Shown piece by piece: positions 10,960 through 19,821 of a DNA stretch of 64,000 nucleotides. The position numbers and the translations under genes were made by a program. The stretch covers positions 37,646 through 101,645 of the forward strand of contig CAZPQG010000004.1 in the NCBI GenBank assembly GCA_964588685.1, in the 5' to 3' direction. This DNA comes from CAYVBW01 sp964588685 (lineage in GTDB: Bacteria; Patescibacteriota; Microgenomatia; UBA1400; PJMF01). How positions within the stretch are numbered: the first letter of the stretch is position 1; every line of letters starts with the position of its first letter. A model generated the notes under the pieces. That model searched no databases. It saw only the letters and a program-made list of their open reading frames with translations, and was not told the DNA's origin.

Positions 10960-11057
10960 AGTGTTTATTGTAGCATAAGAAAATAGAAAAATTAGTCATG
11001 CAGTTCACTTTAAAACATACTATTTTATTTCATTAATGAGGCTGGTACATGAAGGCT

Positions 11058-11666
11058 TTAAATTAAATTAAAATTATTTTCTATTAAAGACAATGCTTGT
11101 TTTAAATTACTTACTTTGAAGTGATATTCAGTTTTATAATCCAAAATGTTACTAACCCAAATGACATGAGTTTTATTGTTCGAATTATATTTCTTAGAAA
11201 TTAAATTTTTGTTTAAATATTGCACTACATCCCAATTATCTTCAATAAAAACATCCAGTTTAAGCTGTTTAATCATTTTTTCTTTGAATAAATGCGGCTG
11301 CTCATCTTGACTATTCATATAACAGCTTGCAAATAATTGCTCTGCTTTCATCTTTTTTTTACATTTACTAAAATCTTCTTCTAGATGTTTAAAACGCGCA
11401 GTTATTAAATAGGGCTCAATTAAACCCTTTTTTTTGAGAGTAGCAATATTTTTTACACCAGGAACTCGAACTAGACTAGTTTTATGGAATAATTCCCAGA
11501 TAAATTTTTCTTCTTTTGTTTGAGGAACGTAAAACTCTAAAGTATCACGCTTAATACCTATTTTTTTTCTTTTTAAAAATGCAATTAAGGGTCGAGCTAT
11601 TAAAACAGGATTGTAAAGCAGTACTCCATCTAAATCAAAACCGACCTTGAGTGCTGATTGCTTCAT
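11058..11666 (-). CDS. HAD-superfamily hydrolase
   Basis: 202 aa, probably cytoplasmic phosphatase or nucleotidase. HAD motif I is FDLDGVL (residues about 10-16, two catalytic Asp), motif II is the Thr of LITAR, the motif III Lys is probably in KEKMIKQ, and motif IV is DVFIEDNWD. The layout resembles 5'(3')-deoxyribonucleotidase and YqfW-like proteins. The substrate cannot be read from sequence. It lies in the leftward block between the DUF2298 gene and a lipoprotein gene, separated from each by over 90 nt, so it may have its own promoter. Confidence 0.8.
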   Translation of the reverse strand: MKQSALKVGFDLDGVLLYNPVLIARPLIAFLKRKKIGIKRDTLEFYVPQTKEEKFIWELFHKTSLVRVPGVKNIATLKKKGLIEPYLITARFKHLEEDFSKCKKKMKAEQLFASCYMNSQDEQPHLFKEKMIKQLKLDVFIEDNWDVVQYLNKNLISKKYNSNNKTHVIWVSNILDYKTEYHFKVSNLKQALSLIENNFNLI

Positions 11667-11946
11667 ATTTTAATAAAGAAAGTGTTTGTTGATAAATACC
11701 GAGCTGCAAACAAAAGTTGGCTATTATTGGCAGCTTTCACAAAACAGCCAATTCACAATCAATAAACTTAAGTGGGCTAAGTTAACAGCGGATTTAGTTA
11801 ACTAGTAAATGATTTTATTTTTTATTAAATGTTGACTTCAAATTATATCGTTAAGATAAAAATTAAACAAATTTAATATCAGCTCAGCTTCCGCATTTAT
11901 TAAAATTTCGAAGCTAAAAATCAGGGTTAAATTTTGTAAATATAAC

Positions 11947-13053
11947 CTAAGCCAGCGAGCCAAAGTTAAGAAATTTTTGCCCTGAATTTAAAAAAGTTTC
12001 CATCTCTTCGCGAAATTGTTTTGCTGCTTGTTGCAAATTAGGCGTTATTAAAAATAGGTTTAAGCCTTGCGAAGGAGGTATTCCTTTTTTTTGCCAGTTT
12101 GCTTTAAATTCCAGTAATTCATCTTCAATTTTAAAATGTTTAGCAATTTTTCCTGCCAGCTGTACCATTTTTTCGAATTCTTGCTGCCCCATTTGATTTA
12201 ATCCTCCTTGATTGCTTATTGGTGTATTCATCTCTGCATTATCCTGCTTTTGAGGCTGTTGAAGAAAAATCAATAACGAAGCAAGGCCAAATAAATCTCT
12301 TTTTTCATGAAAAATAGTAGACTCGAGAAAACGATAAATTCCCAATAGTTCTTTTTTATCCCTCTCATTACCGTTATCATCTGCCTGATCAATCTTCTCA
12401 AAATCATCAATGCCTATAATCTCTTCATTTCCTTCTTCAAAAAAATCTTTGCCGGCGGCAATAATTATTTCTAAACATGCAAAAGACAAAAGGCATTGCA
12501 GTGCTACGGTAAATGAATCGTCTATTGGTCCATTAATTTCTATGCCCGCTGCTAATAAATCTGGTAATTTTATTTTTTCTTTGGGCTGATTAGTTTTTTT
12601 TAATAAATATTCTGAAGGGTTCTTTGATAAAAAAACACCACCCAGCTCTAGCTTAACCTCTACTTGCTCTCGATCATTAGCAATATGAGTGATAGGTAAA
12701 GGAGTAATTTTCACGCCGTAAGGAATATCCGATGGATTCTCTTTTGAATTATAAAAACTTATTAATCGCTCTGAAATTTTTGACAAAAGGGAGTTTGCTT
12801 CCAGCCTTGACATCTTTTCTTTAAATTCTGATAGCCCGGCTTCTAATTTTTCCCAATTAGCTTCTGTTATCAAGGGTTTTTTAAGGCCGGCTCGCTCAGC
12901 ATTATTCTTTCTTAATTTCTCAATTGCGTCCTCGTCAATGGACTCAATATCCACTACATCCATACAGCCCAGCATTGCAGCGCTGATAGCAGCAGCAGCC
13001 AATTGTAAAAAAGTTCTTCTATCAACTTTTTTACCTCTTTCTCTTTCGCTCAT
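11947..13053 (-). CDS. Tat-type lipoprotein of unknown function
   Basis: 368 aa. The N terminus has a twin-arginine motif DRRTFLQL (about 11-18), an Ala-rich hydrophobic stretch and a lipobox-like MLGC with Cys at about 30, which predicts Tat export and lipidation. The mature part is charged and mostly helical, with an acidic segment near 215-240 and no recognised catalytic motif. It is preceded by the polytopic membrane gene ending at 13086, 32 nt away, and is probably cotranscribed with it. A second protein of the same signal type starts at 62795. Tat genes are not in the window. I do not recognise the family. Confidence 0.75.
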   Translation of the reverse strand: MSERERGKKVDRRTFLQLAAAAISAAMLGCMDVVDIESIDEDAIEKLRKNNAERAGLKKPLITEANWEKLEAGLSEFKEKMSRLEANSLLSKISERLISFYNSKENPSDIPYGVKITPLPITHIANDREQVEVKLELGGVFLSKNPSEYLLKKTNQPKEKIKLPDLLAAGIEINGPIDDSFTVALQCLLSFACLEIIIAAGKDFFEEGNEEIIGIDDFEKIDQADDNGNERDKKELLGIYRFLESTIFHEKRDLFGLASLLIFLQQPQKQDNAEMNTPISNQGGLNQMGQQEFEKMVQLAGKIAKHFKIEDELLEFKANWQKKGIPPSQGLNLFLITPNLQQAAKQFREEMETFLNSGQKFLNFGSLA

Positions 13054-13085
13054 TTTTTTTAAATAACTTTAAAAATAAGTAGCTT

Positions 13086-14972
13086 TTATAAATTACAAAC
13101 TTGCTTTACATTATAAACCAAATATCCATCTCCGGTTTCATAAACCGGTTGCAAGTTTTTCACTAACCAGCTTTCTCTTACAGCTATATCCAGTTCTCCC
13201 TGGCCCGGAGAAACCAAAACAAAATTTAAATTTTCTTGCATCATTAGCCGACACCAATCTTGCAGTTCTATTTGACTGCTAAATATTTGCTTTAGACGCT
13301 GGCGGCGGCGGCTGTCATCATAACCCATGGACCACGCAAAATAACCGTAATCTAGATAAGTTTTTCGCCCTACTAAAGAAACCGGATTGTATAAATATTG
13401 AGTGGTGACAAAAACAGATTCGGGCGGGGTATTATTAATTAACCATTTGCCAAGAGGTTGAGCAACAGGATCATCAATTGAGGCCCGATGGTCATTAACA
13501 ATGGCAGCCGCATCTATAAAACCGGACAAAGTCAAGGGGATTAATAATAATAAAATAGCTGCTTTGGCAGCCGCTGACTTAATCCAAAAACCGGCCAATT
13601 TAGCTGCCAACAAGCAAGCCACGCCTATTTGGAAAAAATTGATTAATTTATGATTATTGATTATATCCGGCGACAACTGAAATAAATTAGCCAGTAAAAA
13701 ATAAGCAGTGAAAATTAACCACCATTTTTTTTGCCAAAGATTACCAACAATAAATAAAATTGGCCACATAAAAATATATAAACCTATATTTCTCCACCAG
13801 TAATAAGCAATGCCTGACAGTGTTTTGTCTTGAGCTAAAAATCCGGGTTGAAACGCAACAGCGCTGCCTCCTAACCGCCAGTAATACAAAAAGCCGGGCA
13901 GTGATAATAAAATTCCCACAGCATAATAAGGTCCATAATGCTTTAATAATTTTGGATTTAAGATGAACCAGGCAGCAATGAAAAATAACACCATGACATA
14001 ACTAGCAAAATTTAAAAAAGGCAAAGATATTAAAGCCAGCCACAAGCCAATTAACTTTAGGCTTTTAATTAATTTGGCAGCAGACATATTTTTTTTATCT
14101 AAGCTTTTTTTATCTAAGCTCTTATCAGGCCTAAAGGAATAAGCAGCTTTTACTAAAGGCCAAATAGCAAGTAAAGCCACAGCTAAACTAAAACCTAGAT
14201 GCCGCTGATTAGTATAAACATTCCAATGCCAAAAGGCGCTAATATCATCACCATTCCAGGGGCCAAAATTAATAAATTGATCATTGCTGGGTATAGCAAT
14301 AAGGGCATCGACAGTGAAACCTCTTTCTTGAAAATAGTCGACAAAAGTTAAGCTGCTGTTAAATAAAAATAAAAATACAGCTAAGACTCCAGCTGCTAAG
14401 GTTTCTTTTTTTATTTTCTGACTAGATTTGAACAAGTTGTTTTGAGGCATCAAATTAACTACTTGCTTTAACTTGCTGCGGCCACTCTGGGTTTTATCAT
14501 TGTTTATTTTGCTAGTAGTTAATTTACCAGCTAAAAAAAAGATCATCGCCAACAAACCAAAAAAACCAATTGAGCTTAACAAATTTAAAGCTAAACCTAA
14601 ATTCAAACCGATCCGCTCCAACAAACCAACTACTAAATAAAACAAAAAATGATAGCGAATGGGTTCACCGGCAAATTGAGGATATTCTACGGGAAAGTTT
14701 TTACCTAACGAGAAAGAACGAATTAAAGGTAGATGGGCTGCAAAATCACTCCATAATCGACTGCGCATTATAAACTGATCGCCTTCATAATTAAAAGTAA
14801 AAACCATTAACCATGCAGAAAATGCGGCCAGCCCAATTAAGATCAAGCACTGCCATTTCTGGCCAAAAGCTTTACTAATGATAGCTTGTTTGATTTTTTG
14901 CTGGCTATGATTAAAGAATTTTTTGAGCTGTTGCACGACCAAGTTGAATAGCGTAATTAATACCTCGATCAT
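13086..14972 (-). CDS. Polytopic membrane protein, probable glycosyltransferase-like
   Basis: About 628 aa from the start chosen here (ATG at 14972, giving MIEVL). The open frame runs further, to an ATG at 15047, but that would overlap the upstream FAD gene by 137 nt; the chosen start overlaps it by 62 nt. About ten or more hydrophobic segments are present. The N-terminal loop after the first TM carries SDFAAHLPLIRSFSLG and FAGEPIRYHFLFY. An acidic residue and paired His in this position recall the first loop of GT-C glycosyltransferases and DUF2298 proteins. The C terminus is soluble. The overlap with the FAD gene suggests translational coupling. Function is inferred from context only. Confidence 0.7.
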   Translation of the reverse strand: MIEVLITLFNLVVQQLKKFFNHSQQKIKQAIISKAFGQKWQCLILIGLAAFSAWLMVFTFNYEGDQFIMRSRLWSDFAAHLPLIRSFSLGKNFPVEYPQFAGEPIRYHFLFYLVVGLLERIGLNLGLALNLLSSIGFFGLLAMIFFLAGKLTTSKINNDKTQSGRSKLKQVVNLMPQNNLFKSSQKIKKETLAAGVLAVFLFLFNSSLTFVDYFQERGFTVDALIAIPSNDQFINFGPWNGDDISAFWHWNVYTNQRHLGFSLAVALLAIWPLVKAAYSFRPDKSLDKKSLDKKNMSAAKLIKSLKLIGLWLALISLPFLNFASYVMVLFFIAAWFILNPKLLKHYGPYYAVGILLSLPGFLYYWRLGGSAVAFQPGFLAQDKTLSGIAYYWWRNIGLYIFMWPILFIVGNLWQKKWWLIFTAYFLLANLFQLSPDIINNHKLINFFQIGVACLLAAKLAGFWIKSAAAKAAILLLLIPLTLSGFIDAAAIVNDHRASIDDPVAQPLGKWLINNTPPESVFVTTQYLYNPVSLVGRKTYLDYGYFAWSMGYDDSRRRQRLKQIFSSQIELQDWCRLMMQENLNFVLVSPGQGELDIAVRESWLVKNLQPVYETGDGYLVYNVKQVCNL

Positions 14973-16305
14973 ATGGATAAACATGCTCCATCCCGGCCCA
15001 ATATAAACCGGGCAGAGGAGTAATTGTTTTAGGTAAAATTCGGGCATGATTTTGTTTTACAATCGGCTGAGCATTATCTTGTTTAAACAAATAATAATCT
15101 TGTAAATGATTTTTAAATTCTGGACACAGCTGCTGCAAATATGGTTTGTAATAAGCTAATATTTCTTGTTTTGACATTGTTAATAATTTATCATCTGGTG
15201 TTGTATACTGCCCAACATAAACCAGATGACGCTGATTGTAATAAGCTTTATTAATTAAATTAGTGTGTTCTACAACTGCTAAGAAAGGCCAATTGGCCCG
15301 GTTAATATTAAGCCAATAAATGTTTTGCTTAAAAAAGGGTTTGTTTAAAACTAAAATCAAAGTTGCAGCTGACAAAGATTCTAAGTTTTTTAACTGACTG
15401 CAGTAAGCTGTTGGCAAATCAGCTTGACTTAACCGCAGCAATTGTTGACTGGAGCCGGTAAAAAGCACACTGTCAAAATTATTGTCTTGCAGCAGCTCAT
15501 TTTTAAATTCTAATTGAAAACTTGATTGCTGTTGGGAATTTTGACTGTCGACATTTGCTTTAATTTTTGTAATCGGCGTTGAGAAATTAATTTCAACTCC
15601 CAGCTCTTGTAATTGAGCAACAATCTGCTGAGCTAACCCTAAAAATCCGTATTTGAAATAACCTATTTTTTTCGATCTGGTAAAAATTCTTGCCCAAAAC
15701 CAAGCAGCGTTAATTTCTGAGGCATGTTTGCCAAACTTGCCTTCAAATAATGGCTGCCACAGATTCTGCCAAGACGCGCGCCCCATTGTTTTTTGAATAA
15801 ACTCTTGTGCGCTTAACCGCTCTAAACATTGACCCGCAGGCCAACATTTTAATCCTGCCAAAACCGCACCAGTCCGTATTTTGGTAGACCACGACAGGCC
15901 GGGAAAAGAAAGCAAACTGGCAGCAGAATCAAGCTGGGCCAGTTTAATGTCAGCTTGATTTAATTTAATTCCAAGCGGATTGTTATTTTTTTGATTTTTA
16001 TAATTTTTAGTAAAAGAACGATTGACTGTGGAATTATTAAGTAAAGAGTAACTTTTGCCTTCTTGATAAAACAAGCGGTCGCTCAACTTTAATTCAGACA
16101 ACCATTTTTTTACAGCTTGGTCAGTGGTAAAAACATGATGGTAATGCTCTTCTAAAGGCCATTGCCAGCCATCAACTGTAAAACCTTTAGCCAACCCGCC
16201 CGGTTTATCATTTGCTTCAAATATTACTACCTCGACGCCTGCTTTTAGCAAATCATAAGCGGCAGACAAGCCTGTAAAACCAGCTCCTATAATTGCGACC
16301 TTCAT
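14911..16305 (-). CDS. FAD-dependent oxidoreductase (protoporphyrinogen oxidase/UGM-like)
   Basis: 464 aa. The N-terminal Rossmann motif is VAIIGAGFTGLSAAYDL followed by an acidic residue in VVIFEAN and the second FAD motif PGGLAKG. The C terminus has the conserved FAD-contact stretch AGMEHVYPYDRGINYA. This subfamily of NAD(P)-binding amine-oxidase-like proteins is often next to a GT2 gene in CPR genomes, as here (GT2 start-codon side at 16508-17227), so a role in modifying lipid-linked sugars is likelier than heme synthesis. The start ATG (16305, giving MKVAIIGAG) is fixed by the Rossmann motif. A scaffold gap lies 46 nt upstream. Confidence 0.85.
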   Translation of the reverse strand: MKVAIIGAGFTGLSAAYDLLKAGVEVVIFEANDKPGGLAKGFTVDGWQWPLEEHYHHVFTTDQAVKKWLSELKLSDRLFYQEGKSYSLLNNSTVNRSFTKNYKNQKNNNPLGIKLNQADIKLAQLDSAASLLSFPGLSWSTKIRTGAVLAGLKCWPAGQCLERLSAQEFIQKTMGRASWQNLWQPLFEGKFGKHASEINAAWFWARIFTRSKKIGYFKYGFLGLAQQIVAQLQELGVEINFSTPITKIKANVDSQNSQQQSSFQLEFKNELLQDNNFDSVLFTGSSQQLLRLSQADLPTAYCSQLKNLESLSAATLILVLNKPFFKQNIYWLNINRANWPFLAVVEHTNLINKAYYNQRHLVYVGQYTTPDDKLLTMSKQEILAYYKPYLQQLCPEFKNHLQDYYLFKQDNAQPIVKQNHARILPKTITPLPGLYWAGMEHVYPYDRGINYAIQLGRATAQKIL

Positions 16306-16351
16306 ATTAATAAATAATAGAATTAATGTATTAATTAAATTTTTTTCAAAT

Positions 16352-16451
16352 NNNNNNNNNNNNNNNNNNNNNNNNNNNNNNNNNNNNNNNNNNNNNNNNN
16401 NNNNNNNNNNNNNNNNNNNNNNNNNNNNNNNNNNNNNNNNNNNNNNNNNNN
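16352..16451. other. Scaffold gap of 100 N (overlapping contig ends)
   Basis: The 15 bases before the gap (16337-16351) are repeated exactly after it (16452-16466). The gap is therefore an unmerged overlap rather than missing sequence. It falls between two minus-strand genes and interrupts neither. Confidence 0.85.
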
Positions 16452-16507
16452 AAATTTTTTTCAAATCAACAAAAATCAATAAGCTGCCTATTAATCAATT
16501 TTGAACT

Positions 16508-17227
16508 CTACTTAAATTTCATACGCAAATATAACTTTAACGGCTCCCGCAAACCCAACAAAATTACCTTTAAATTAGCGCCGGTAGATCGACCATGCTG
16601 CCGCGGATAATGATCAACGGGCAATTCTTTAAATCTCACCTTTTTCTTTTTTAATTTATAAAGCAATTCAGCACTGATAAAAGCTCCATTTGAAAACAAA
16701 TCTAAATCTTTAATCAAATCCGACTTAATTAACTTAAAAGCGCAATCAATATCCTTAACATGAACCCTAAAAAGTAAATCAATGTATAGTTTGTACAATT
16801 GGGCAAACAGCAACCTTTTAAAACCTTCAGCCCGCTGTTGCCGATAGCCCAAAATAGCTTGATAATTCTTAGCCTGAGCAGTAAATTTTTCCAATTCCTG
16901 TAAGTCAAATTGAGCGTCGCCGTCAGTATAAAAAATCCAATCATAACGACTTGCTTTAAACCCGGTGCGCAGTGAGGCGCCGTAACCTCGATTTTGCTGG
17001 TGGCTGACAACCCGCAGTTGAGGATGCTGCTGAGCTAATCGCTCAGCGGTTTGCTTAGTTTTATCACGGCTACCGTCATTAACAATAATTATCTCAAACT
17101 GATCTGTTAACTGAGGTAAAACAGATAAAGCCTGCTGCACCATGATCGGCACATTTTGCTCTTCATTAAAACAAGGAAAAAAAACAGATAAAGATGTCAG
17201 TTTAAAATTAAAGTTAGATTGAGCCAT
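16508..17227 (-). CDS. GT2 glycosyltransferase, polyprenol-phosphate sugar synthase type
   Basis: 239 aa, GT-A fold. Nucleotide-sugar binding motifs are FFPCFNEEQNV, IIVNDGSRDKT and the DxD-like YTDGDAQFD; later come CAFKLIK and a positively charged C terminus. The size and motifs match dolichol/undecaprenol-phosphate mannosyl- or glucosyltransferases without C-terminal TM helices. It probably makes the lipid-linked sugar donor used by the neighbouring GT39 protein (17317-18774), which is 89 nt upstream in the same direction. Sugar specificity is unknown. Confidence 0.9.
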   Translation of the reverse strand: MAQSNFNFKLTSLSVFFPCFNEEQNVPIMVQQALSVLPQLTDQFEIIIVNDGSRDKTKQTAERLAQQHPQLRVVSHQQNRGYGASLRTGFKASRYDWIFYTDGDAQFDLQELEKFTAQAKNYQAILGYRQQRAEGFKRLLFAQLYKLYIDLLFRVHVKDIDCAFKLIKSDLIKDLDLFSNGAFISAELLYKLKKKKVRFKELPVDHYPRQHGRSTGANLKVILLGLREPLKLYLRMKFK

Positions 17228-17316
17228 AGATTGAGTTCTTTTAGATTAAGTTATTATAACTAATCCAAGAGAATAAACAGAGAGCAAATATAATCTAATT
17301 TACCAACAAGGTTAAT

Positions 17317-18774
17317 TTACCGCCAAGCCGGAAAAATAAAATACAGCTGCTGCGCCCAGTCTTGAGAAACCGTGATACCGGTCCACTGAGGATAAAAAAT
17401 AAAAAAAGTAACCATGATCAATAAAATAGTTGACCAATAAATAAATTGAGAAAAAGGTTTTACAGCTGATTGTAAAAACTCTGCTGAAATAATATTTAAC
17501 AAAGGCACTGCCGGCAGATAATGAAAATAAAACATTATCCTGGGAGAAAAAATCCACGGCACCCAAACAACGCTGTAAAGTAAAATTAAATTTAAGTAAA
17601 GTTTAATCTTTTTAGAAAAACCTTTCTGCCTTGCTCGCTGATAACAATAAAACTGCCGGCCGGCACGCCAGATTCTAATTAAAAAATAAATTAAAGCAGA
17701 CAGCCCCAACAAATGAAGCGCCGGATTTTCTACTAGGTAAATATTAGCCGTTTGCTTTGAAGCTGCCTCTGTTTCTGTCCAGTACCAAATTGGTCTAAGA
17801 TTTAACAACCATTGATCCGGAGTTGAGCCATAAGCATGACCTTCCAGCCGCCTGGTTTGATACCAAAAAATTTGCTGATGCAGTTGTTTAAAATGATCCC
17901 AATTTTTACCCAGCAAAAACATTTGACCAAAACTTAATAAATAAATTAAAGCCGGCATTAAGACTAAACTGAATACAACCAAAGGCCATAATTTAAAATA
18001 GTTTTGTTTTAAAATTAAATAGCTTATCTTAAAAAGGAAAAAAATTATTAAAAAAACAGCACTCCACTTAGTAGCGGCAGCCAATCCTAAAAAAATTCCG
18101 GATAACAATAAGTTAATATTTTTACCTTGCTTAATTTTTTGTAATTTAAAACTAACAGCTTGCGGTTGCCAGCGATAGAAAAATAAGACGGCTAAACACA
18201 ACCACAAAGTTAAAAAAATATCATTCATAGCAATTCTAGACTGCACCAGCACTAAACCGCTGACTGCTGTCAACAAAGAAGCTAAAAAAGCTTTCACATC
18301 AACTTGAGAAAATTTTGTCAAAAAAAAGAACCGGGAATTATCCTGCGAATTATCTTGTAAACCCTCCTGCAAACCATTCTGTACGTTATTAAATTGGAAA
18401 AAAAATTGCCGAGCCAAATAATAAACTGCTACTATTAAACTCAGCCCGGCTAGAGCAGAAGGCATTCTCCAAGTCAGAGATTGATCGCCCCAAATATCAC
18501 CCAAAATATTTATAGAAGCAGCCTGAATTAATTTTGCTAAAGGAGGATGCAGCCAGTCATGATGATTAACCCCGTCAGTGTAATTAAGGAGAGGCTGATG
18601 CCACCATTCATAAGCGCGGACATCGTTGTCAGCCATCAAGCGCGCTGCAGGGACATGATAGGCTTCATCAAAATATTCTTGCGCCGGCTGGTTTAGTCTC
18701 CAAAAATAAACTACCGCACTAAAAAACAAAAGCGCCAGCAATAGTAACTGTTGTTTTTTAATTTTGATATTCAA
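17317..18774 (-). CDS. GT39-family protein mannosyltransferase-like membrane protein
   Basis: 485 aa with about 10-11 TM segments. The first external loop carries the acidic pair in EYFDEAYHVPAAR and, later, the HPPLAKL motif, both diagnostic of PMT/GT39 (and ArnT) enzymes that transfer a sugar from polyprenol-phosphate donors to proteins or lipids. A second acidic/aromatic loop has DQWLLNLRPIWYW. It sits directly upstream of the GT2 enzyme expected to make its donor. Acceptor unknown; surface proteins or glycans are likely. Confidence 0.88.
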   Translation of the reverse strand: MNIKIKKQQLLLLALLFFSAVVYFWRLNQPAQEYFDEAYHVPAARLMADNDVRAYEWWHQPLLNYTDGVNHHDWLHPPLAKLIQAASINILGDIWGDQSLTWRMPSALAGLSLIVAVYYLARQFFFQFNNVQNGLQEGLQDNSQDNSRFFFLTKFSQVDVKAFLASLLTAVSGLVLVQSRIAMNDIFLTLWLCLAVLFFYRWQPQAVSFKLQKIKQGKNINLLLSGIFLGLAAATKWSAVFLIIFFLFKISYLILKQNYFKLWPLVVFSLVLMPALIYLLSFGQMFLLGKNWDHFKQLHQQIFWYQTRRLEGHAYGSTPDQWLLNLRPIWYWTETEAASKQTANIYLVENPALHLLGLSALIYFLIRIWRAGRQFYCYQRARQKGFSKKIKLYLNLILLYSVVWVPWIFSPRIMFYFHYLPAVPLLNIISAEFLQSAVKPFSQFIYWSTILLIMVTFFIFYPQWTGITVSQDWAQQLYFIFPAWR

Positions 18775-18857
18775 ACTAAAACCTTTAACTAATTTTAAAA
18801 TTTAAAGTTACTATTTTTAAATTAACAAATAATAGTTTGCCGGTCAGAAATAGTAAT

Positions 18858-19580
18858 TTACTGACTCGCTTCTTTGATAGCCTCAAGCAGTCTAATAAAG
18901 TCAGCTGTTTTTAATGAAGCGCTGCCGACCAAAACCCCATCTGAAATTTGTAAAAAATCAGCTGTATTTTGTGCCGTTACGCTGCCCCCATATAAAACTG
19001 CCGGTTGATGATAAATCTGCCTGATCTTTTCAATTACTGTCTGAACTTGCTCAACATCAGCGCTCTCACCGCTGCCAATAGCAGCCGCCGGCTCATAAGC
19101 CACAATTAATTGCTCTTTTTTTTCCTGCCAATTTTCCACCTGTGATTGAATAGCTTGCAGCTGCGGCTCAATTTCTTCTTGGTCTAAGCACAAAATTGCA
19201 GTCATGTCAGCCTGCCAGGCCTGTATTAATTTATCAGCCACTATTGAAGGTGTTTCTTGAAATAGACGCCGGCGTTCGCTGTGACCCAAAAGAGCATAGT
19301 TGACATTTAAACCTGTTAAGTTCTGCGCACAAACAGCGCCGGTATAACTGCCGGCGCCATACGGACTTAAATCTTGCACAGACAACTTTACTTTTAAACT
19401 TCTTGATAGTTCAGCTAAAACCGGAATTAGGGGATAGGGAGGAGCAATAATTATTTCATGATTTCGAAAAAAATTTTTAGCGCTGACATCAAAAAAATAT
19501 TCTTCCAATTGTTCAAGCCAGTAGATAGCTTTGTTAATATCTAAATTAGACTTCCAGTTAGCAATAATGTATTTTGTCAT
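18858..19580 (-). CDS. tpiA: Triosephosphate isomerase
   Basis: 240 aa, cytoplasmic, interconverts dihydroxyacetone phosphate and glyceraldehyde 3-phosphate. Catalytic residues are all present: Asn/Lys in NWKSN near the N terminus, His in LLGHSERR (about 100), Glu in AYEPAAAIGSG (about 165), and phosphate-binding YGGSV and GVLVGSASL near the C terminus. The usual Trp of the YEPxWAIGTG loop is Ala here. Slightly shorter than typical (about 250). It heads the leftward block. The gap gene at 23969 provides the next glycolytic step elsewhere in the window. Confidence 0.97.
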   Translation of the reverse strand: MTKYIIANWKSNLDINKAIYWLEQLEEYFFDVSAKNFFRNHEIIIAPPYPLIPVLAELSRSLKVKLSVQDLSPYGAGSYTGAVCAQNLTGLNVNYALLGHSERRRLFQETPSIVADKLIQAWQADMTAILCLDQEEIEPQLQAIQSQVENWQEKKEQLIVAYEPAAAIGSGESADVEQVQTVIEKIRQIYHQPAVLYGGSVTAQNTADFLQISDGVLVGSASLKTADFIRLLEAIKEASQ

Positions 19581-19821
19581 GATTTCTTAATTTATTGATT
19601 AATTTAACCTTGACTCCACTATATATCGACTCTGCAAACATGTTAAGATGAAGCATTGAGCGGTTAGCAATTCAAAAGATACAATTAATAATCTTAATCA
19701 ATAATTAAGACAAAGCTAATTAAAACAAGCTAAGCTGAATATTAAACCAAATAATTTCGCTCGGCCAATTTTCACTCAGTCAATTTAACATATTTTCATT
19801 TTCACTTAACTAATTTTTGCC

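Noticed and set aside
14911..15047. Long N-terminal extension of the membrane protein at 13086 (start at 15047)
   Set aside because: It would overlap the conserved C terminus of the FAD gene by 137 nt; the later ATG at 14972 is more credible, though not proven.
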